From DATLFQ01 sp035540915 (lineage in GTDB: Bacteria > Actinomycetota > Acidimicrobiia > Acidimicrobiales > GCA-2861595), in NCBI GenBank assembly GCA_035540915.1, contig DATLFQ010000048.1:1-8681 (forward strand): a stretch of DNA of 8,681 nt, written 5' to 3'. The notes below the pieces were generated by a model that was not told where the DNA came from, searched no databases, and was given only the letters and a program-made list of their open reading frames with translations. A program made the position numbers and the translations under genes. Numbering within the stretch: position 1 is the first letter of the stretch; each line of letters starts with the position of its first letter. Shown here piece by piece: positions 4,716 to 8,681 of the stretch.

Positions 4716-6661
4716 CCCGCCACCTTGGTGGCCACCTCGGCCCGCAGCCGCTCGACGAAGGCGGCCACCGGCACGCCCCGTTCGGGGCGGTCGGACCCCC
4801 GGGCGTTGACCCCCACCGTCCCGGCGGCCACGTCGTCGTCACCCACCACCAGCACGTAGGGCAGCTTCTCCAGCTTGGCTCGGCGGATGCGGGCACCGAG
4901 CGGCTCGTCGCCGGGGACCGAGTCGGCCCGGAGGCCGGCCGACCGCAGGGCGGCGACCACCTCGGCCACGACCGGGTCGTGGCCGCTGCGCACGCCCAGC
5001 ACTCGGGCCTGCACCGGTGCCAGCCAGGCCGGGAAGGCGCCCGCGTAGTGCTCCACCAGGACGCCGAAGAACCGCTCCACCGAGCCGAACAGCGCCCGGT
5101 GGATGATCCGGGGGCGGTGGCGGGCGTTGTCGGCGCCGGTGTACTCCAGGTCGAAGCGCTGGGCGAACTGGAAGTCGACCTGGAGCGTGGACAGCTGCCA
5201 GCGCCGGCCGATGGCGTCGCGCACGTGCACGTCGATCTTGGGGGCGTAGAAGGCACCCTCCCCCTCGGCCACAACGTACGGGAGCCCGGCCGACTCGATG
5301 GCGCGCCGGAGCGCCTCCGTGGCGTCGTCCCACTCGGCCGGGTCGCCGACGAACTTCTCCGGCCGCGTGGACAGCTCGGCCTCGAACTCGGTCAGGCCGA
5401 AGGCTCGCAGGACCCGCAGGACGAAGGCCAACAGCTCGGCCAGCTCGCCCTCCAGCTGGTCGGCGGTGCAGAAGATGTGCGAGTCGTCTTGGGTGATGCC
5501 CCGCACCCGCAGCAGGCCCTGGATCACGCCGGAGCGCTCGAAGCGGTAGACGGTGCCGAACTCGAACAGCCGCAGCGGCAGCTCGCGATAGGACCGCTGC
5601 TGGCTCCGGTAGATCAGCATGTGCATCGGGCAGTTCATCGGCTTGGGGTAGTACGTCGCCCCCTCCATCTCCATGGGCGGGTACATGCCGTCGGCGTACC
5701 ACTGGAGGTGCCCGGAGGTCTCGAACAGGGTGGACTTCGACAGGTGCGGGGTCCACACGAACTGGTAGCCCGCCGCCTCGTGCTCGGCCCGGGAGTAGTC
5801 CTCCATGAGCTTGCGGACCAGGCCGCCCTTGGGATGAAACACGGGCAGCCCCCCGCCGATCTCGGGCGGGAAGTGGAACAGGTCCAGCTCGACGCCGAGC
5901 TTGCGGTGGTCACGTTTGGACGCCTCCTCCAGCTGGTGGAGGTGGGCGGCGAGTGCCTTGTCGGACTCCCAGGCGGTCCCGTAGACCCGTTGCAGCTGGG
6001 GCCGGTGCTCGTCGCCGCGCCAGTAGGCGCCGGCCACCCGGGTGAGCTTGAACGAGCCGAGCCGGCGGGTGGACGGGACGTGCGGCCCCCGGCACAGGTC
6101 GACGAACGCGTCGGTGTTGCGGTAGGCGCTGACCGCGCCGGCGCCGGCGCCCTCGTCGGGGTCCACTCCCTCGATGATCTCGGTCTTGTAGGGCTGGTCG
6201 GCGAACAGCGCCAGGCCCTCGTCGCGGGTCAGCTCCTCGCGGACGAAGGGCTGGTCGTCGGCCACGATCTTGCGCATGCGCGCCTCGATGGCCTCCAGGT
6301 CCTCGTCCCGGAAGGCAGCCCCGCCGGGCAGGTCGAAGTCGTAGTAGAAGCCGTTCTCGATGGGCGGGCCGATGGCGAACTTCGCCCCCGGCCACAGCTG
6401 CAGCACCGCCTGCGCCAGCACGTGGGCGGTGGAGTGGCGCAGGACCGCCCGACCGTCGTCCGTGGTGTCGGTGACGATCTCGACCTCGTCACCGTCGGCC
6501 AGGTGGTGGCCCAGGTCGACGGCGGCGCCGTTCACCCGGCCCGCCACCGCCGCCTTCGCCAGGCCGCGTCCGATGGCTGCGGCCAGCTCGCCCACCGTCG
6601 CGCCGGCGCCCACCTCACGGGTCGAGCCGTCGGGCAGGCGCACGGTGATCTGGTCGGCCAT
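4712..6661 (-). CDS. thrS: threonyl-tRNA synthetase
   Basis: This 649-residue class II synthetase attaches threonine to tRNA-Thr in the cytoplasm. Order of domains: a TGS domain (about 1-63); an editing domain with HSTAH (H76, H80) and DLCRGPH (C190, H194), which clears Ser-tRNA-Thr; the catalytic core (about 255-545); and an anticodon-binding domain (about 550-649). Catalytic zinc ligands are C344 (PMNCPMH), H395 (QDDSHIF) and H521 (motif 3, HRALFGSVERF). Motif 2 is VYRFERSG (371-378). All key residues are present and length is normal. The ATG at 6661 gives the standard N terminus MADQITVRLPDGS; the open frame runs further upstream, but that part is a shadow of the peptidase gene. It lies 41 bases after the peptidase, too little room for a T-box leader, and its stop overlaps the HIT start. 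Confidence 0.98.
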   Translation of the reverse strand: MADQITVRLPDGSTREVGAGATVGELAAAIGRGLAKAAVAGRVNGAAVDLGHHLADGDEVEIVTDTTDDGRAVLRHSTAHVLAQAVLQLWPGAKFAIGPPIENGFYYDFDLPGGAAFRDEDLEAIEARMRKIVADDQPFVREELTRDEGLALFADQPYKTEIIEGVDPDEGAGAGAVSAYRNTDAFVDLCRGPHVPSTRRLGSFKLTRVAGAYWRGDEHRPQLQRVYGTAWESDKALAAHLHQLEEASKRDHRKLGVELDLFHFPPEIGGGLPVFHPKGGLVRKLMEDYSRAEHEAAGYQFVWTPHLSKSTLFETSGHLQWYADGMYPPMEMEGATYYPKPMNCPMHMLIYRSQQRSYRELPLRLFEFGTVYRFERSGVIQGLLRVRGITQDDSHIFCTADQLEGELAELLAFVLRVLRAFGLTEFEAELSTRPEKFVGDPAEWDDATEALRRAIESAGLPYVVAEGEGAFYAPKIDVHVRDAIGRRWQLSTLQVDFQFAQRFDLEYTGADNARHRPRIIHRALFGSVERFFGVLVEHYAGAFPAWLAPVQARVLGVRSGHDPVVAEVVAALRSAGLRADSVPGDEPLGARIRRAKLEKLPYVLVVGDDDVAAGTVGVNARGSDRPERGVPVAAFVERLRAEVATKVAG

Positions 6662-6669
6662 GGCCTGGC

Positions 6670-6675
6670 ACAGTA
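6670..6675 (-). promoter_or_regulatory. possible internal -10 hexamer for thrS (TACTGT)
   Basis: On the minus strand TACTGT fits TANNNT and ends 8 bases before the thrS ATG. There is no good Shine-Dalgarno sequence (only AGG). A separate leaderless thrS transcript is possible in addition to read-through from the peptidase gene; no properly spaced -35 element is evident. Confidence 0.3.
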
Positions 6676-6702
6676 CCCGCCGCCTTGTCGAGCCCTCCGG
6701 GG

Positions 6703-7956
6703 TTACCGGTCGGCGGCCCAGGCCCGCTCGAACTCCGCCAACCCCAGCCCAGTGACCTGGCGGAGGGCGGCGTCCACGTGGTGGTCCACGCTGCCCGGCT
6801 CGGTACGGGCTCGGCCCAGTGCCCGGAACAGCGCCGAGGGAGCACCCGGCCCGGACCGCTCGGCCATCTCCTTCCTGGCCGAGCGGCTCTCGCGGTAGGA
6901 GCGGCCGATGGAGCTGGCCGGGCCCGTGGTCAGTTCGTAGGACCGGGGCAGGCGGCCGTCGGAACCGGGCGGGGCGGCGACGTCGGCCGACCGGCCGGTG
7001 GCGGCCCAGTCGGCCACGCCCTCGTGGACCCAGAGGGGGATGAACGGGCCGGCCAGCGGCGCCCCGGCCGCGTGCACCAGCTCGTGCACCAGCGTCTCGG
7101 TCTGCGACGCCCGCGTGTTCCGGGACAGCCGCTCGTCCTGGACGAAGATGCGCGGCGCGCTGGCCGTGTACCCGTCGGGCCCTTCGTCCTCCTGGAGGCC
7201 GTAGGAGGCGAAGGCCACGAACTTGTCCAGGTCGACCGTGGACTGCAGGAGCCGCTCCAGCACCTCCACCGACGGCGGCAGCACGAGCGGGACCCGCCCC
7301 GGCCAGGGCTGGTCCCAGACCTGGACCATGCGGTCGGCGGCCCGCTCGGCCAGGTCGGCCAGGGCGCCGGCCCGGTCGGCGTCGCCCGGGTCGCTGAGCA
7401 CCAGGAACCGGGGGGTGGTCTCGACCCGTACCGGGCCGAGGTCCCACAGGCTGCGGTCGGCGTCCAGCCCCAGGTCGGCCAGGTCCTCGTCCCCGCCCAC
7501 GTACCAGCGCCCGCCCCGCTGGACGAACGTCAGCCAGAGGTGGTCGACGGCGTCGGTGGCGTCGTAGCCGTCGAAGCGGTAACGCTGCGTGGTCTCGGGC
7601 AGGAAGACCGGCGCCCGGCCGTAGCGCCCGGCCGCGGCCCGGCTCAAGTCGCCGCTGTCCTCGACCGAGGCCGTGAGCGCGTAGGACGCCAGCGGCAGCG
7701 ACGCCAGGCCGTCGAACGACCGCGCCTGCGCCTGGGCGAAGGCGGCCGGCGCCTCGGGGTCGACGGTGGCGAGGAAGGAACCGCGGTCCCTGTCCCGCAC
7801 CGCGGCCGAGCGGGTGTCCAGCACCTCCTGGGCGGCGGCCAGGGCGGCCACCTCGGTGCTCGCCCGTGCCGGGCGCTGCGCGGTGGCTAGGACGGCGGGG
7901 TCGGGGCCGGTGGCCAGCGCGGCGACGGCGGCGACCACCGCGGCGAGCCGGCGCAT
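6703..7956 (-). CDS. secreted zinc metallopeptidase (gluzincin, peptidase MA-like)
   Basis: This 417-residue protein begins with a signal peptide (MRRLAAVVAAVAALA, then an Ala/Pro-rich linker), so it should be exported; no lipobox cysteine is seen. Residues about 38-160 resemble an NTF2-like accessory domain (pattern LDTRSAAVRDRDRGSFLATVDP, with GGRWYVGGDED at its end). The peptidase domain follows, with the zinc motif HELVH (H291, E292, H295) and, downstream, WVHEGVADW (309-317), whose E312 is the likely third zinc ligand, as in gluzincins. The C-terminal tail is helical and short. The substrate is unknown. The ATG at 7956 is preferred to one at 7983 because it starts directly with the signal peptide and has a -10-like CAGAAT 6 bases upstream. 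It is the first gene of the minus-strand cluster, 41 bases before thrS. Confidence 0.85.
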   Translation of the reverse strand: MRRLAAVVAAVAALATGPDPAVLATAQRPARASTEVAALAAAQEVLDTRSAAVRDRDRGSFLATVDPEAPAAFAQAQARSFDGLASLPLASYALTASVEDSGDLSRAAAGRYGRAPVFLPETTQRYRFDGYDATDAVDHLWLTFVQRGGRWYVGGDEDLADLGLDADRSLWDLGPVRVETTPRFLVLSDPGDADRAGALADLAERAADRMVQVWDQPWPGRVPLVLPPSVEVLERLLQSTVDLDKFVAFASYGLQEDEGPDGYTASAPRIFVQDERLSRNTRASQTETLVHELVHAAGAPLAGPFIPLWVHEGVADWAATGRSADVAAPPGSDGRLPRSYELTTGPASSIGRSYRESRSARKEMAERSGPGAPSALFRALGRARTEPGSVDHHVDAALRQVTGLGLAEFERAWAADR

Positions 7957-8023
7957 CGCGTCATTCTGGCCACCGCCGACCATCCGCGGTTCGCGGCCCG
8001 GCGCTCGGTACCGTCACCGGGCC
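7957..8023. promoter_or_regulatory. divergent promoter region with a small palindrome
   Basis: This 67-base gap lies between divergent genes. Minus strand: CAGAAT (7963-7968) ends 6 bases before the peptidase ATG. Plus strand: TACCGT (8009-8014) ends 9 bases before the ATG at 8024. Neither gene has a Shine-Dalgarno sequence. CCGCG-GTT-CGCGG (7984-7996) is a 13-base palindrome between the two hexamers and could be a regulator site serving both genes. All of this is by eye. Confidence 0.4.
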
Positions 8024-8681
8024 ATGGAGGGCGTCCCGGGGCTGGCCGCGCTGGTCGACGCCCGCGAGCTGCGGGCCACCGCGGCGGCGGCCGTCGAGGC
8101 GGCAGTGCGGGTGGCGGCCCACCGCCGGGCGCTGGGCGACCGCCCCCGGCTCGACCGCGAGGCCGCGGCCGAGGCGATGGAGGCGGACGCCGCCACCGTG
8201 TGGGCCAAGGCGGCGTCGCGCCGGGCGCTGCAGGGGGCTGGTCGGTGGCTGCTCGTCGCCAACGCCGGCGGCGTCGCCGTGCTCCTCGCCCGCCTGGCCA
8301 CAGCCGCTGCCGACCCGCTCGTCCCGCTGGCCGGTGCGCTGCCCGTGGCCGCGCTGACCGCCGGCGCCGTGGCGGTCGGTGCCGCCCGCCACCGGGGCCG
8401 GGTGGCCGAGCGACGGCGCCAGGACGCGCTCGGGCGAACGGGAGTGTCGACCGTGGCCGCCCTCCTCGTCCGGCAGGACGAGGTGGCCGCCTGGGACCGG
8501 GCCGCCGCCGCCCTCCGCGCTGCCGAGCAGGCCGCGGTGGCCGCCGACCGGGCCTGGGCCGGTCTGGTCGGCCCGGAGGTGCCACCGGCGTCGGTCGAGG
8601 AGGTCATCGCCGCGGTCGCAGCAGCCGACGCCGCCCGTGCCACCGCTCCGCTTCCCGCTCCGCCGGCACCCCCTCCCCCGC
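8024..8681 (+). CDS. alanine-rich two-helix membrane protein, partial (cut at window end)
   Basis: This frame is open from the ATG at 8024 to the end of the window (219 codons, no stop), so the gene is truncated by the window. I do not recognise its family. Codon third positions are about 90% G or C, as in the other genes, and the frame gives a sensible protein. An Ala/Arg/Glu-rich helical N terminus (about 1-70) is followed by two hydrophobic helices, about 74-95 (RWLLVANAGGVAVLLARLATAA) and 99-121, and a basic stretch (RHRGRVAERRR). A long amphipathic helical part (about 145-205) that may be a coiled coil comes next, then a Pro/Ala segment running off the edge. Alanine makes up 72 of 219 residues. 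Minus-strand frames over the same bases give Arg/Pro/Ala-rich products without recognisable features. The gene is divergent from the peptidase. Confidence 0.65.
   Translation, partial: MEGVPGLAALVDARELRATAAAAVEAAVRVAAHRRALGDRPRLDREAAAEAMEADAATVWAKAASRRALQGAGRWLLVANAGGVAVLLARLATAAADPLVPLAGALPVAALTAGAVAVGAARHRGRVAERRRQDALGRTGVSTVAALLVRQDEVAAWDRAAAALRAAEQAAVAADRAWAGLVGPEVPPASVEEVIAAVAAADAARATAPLPAPPAPPPP

Noticed and set aside
4774..4789. Hairpin CGCCCC-GTTC-GGGGCG
   Set aside because: It lies within the thrS coding region near its 3' end and is GC-only; 6-bp stems of this kind are expected by chance here.
6662..6702. T-box or tRNA-like leader before thrS
   Set aside because: Only 41 bases separate the genes and no specifier stem or T-box sequence is visible.
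4979..6898. Long plus-strand open frame opposite thrS (639 codons)
   Set aside because: Shadow of thrS: the minus-strand frame has all synthetase motifs, and the plus-strand product is low-complexity and resembles no family.
6662..7447. N-terminal extension of thrS giving a 911-residue protein
   Set aside because: The frame is open upstream only by chance; it overlaps the peptidase gene and adds Arg/Gly/Pro-rich residues before the normal TGS start.
6685..7890. Plus-strand open frame opposite the peptidase (401 codons)
   Set aside because: Shadow: Gly/Arg/Pro/Val-rich with no domain, fully overlapping a gene with a signal peptide and HExxH motif.
7957..7983. Upstream start for the peptidase (adds MVGGGQNDA)
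   Set aside because: It would put a polar stretch before the signal peptide and has no ribosome site. The start at 7956 fits a leaderless mRNA with CAGAAT.
7887..8643. Minus-strand open frames over the right end
   Set aside because: They give Arg/Pro/Ala-rich products without structure, while the plus frame from 8024 gives a coherent membrane protein with GC-rich third positions.
1..8681. Mobile element, CRISPR array, toxin-antitoxin or defence cassette
   Set aside because: No transposase or integrase motifs, no regularly spaced repeats and no recognisable defence genes were seen; gene content is mostly core.

Overview
This window is a stretch of ordinary-looking bacterial core chromosome with very high GC content. 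Codon third positions are strongly biased to G or C (about 90% by hand count in the last gene), and GTG starts and 4-base gene overlaps occur. The DtxR-type regulator resembles mycobacterial IdeR. The pair thrS and a HIT protein resembling the mycobacterial Ap4A phosphorylase (Rv2613c) also points to Actinobacteria. An uncultured or poorly studied lineage such as Acidimicrobiia is my best guess, but the sequence alone does not prove the class. I see no mobile element, CRISPR array, rRNA or tRNA gene.

Left part, plus strand (38-3210): bipA/typA, a ribosome-associated GTPase; 34 bases later a DtxR/MntR-type metalloregulator; then, after a 112-base gap holding a hairpin and a promoter, a hemerythrin-like (HHE) protein that lacks three of its expected iron ligands.

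Middle and right part, minus strand (7956 down to 3204): five genes in one direction with gaps of at most 41 bases, probably one operon. The order is a secreted zinc metallopeptidase, thrS (threonyl-tRNA synthetase), a HIT-family nucleotide hydrolase/phosphorylase, an unrecognised two-helix membrane protein, and mscL (mechanosensitive channel) with a C-terminal zinc ribbon. thrS/hit and hit/membrane gene are joined by two successive GTGA stop-start overlaps. mscL runs tail-to-tail into the HHE gene. The two stop codons overlap, and a long hairpin that could stop transcription lies inside the last codons of mscL.

Right end, plus strand (8024 to the window edge): an alanine-rich, two-helix membrane protein gene of unknown function, divergent from the peptidase and cut by the window end.

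The most interesting features are fine-scale ones. The HHE protein has a coordinated ligand loss (Gln/Asn/Gln). The regulator combines DtxR-like and ScaR-like metal ligands. A near-perfect palindrome is embedded in the mscL coding sequence. Several starts lack a Shine-Dalgarno sequence but have a -10-like hexamer 6-11 bases upstream, which suggests leaderless mRNAs. There is no clear sign of a new multi-gene defence or metabolic system.
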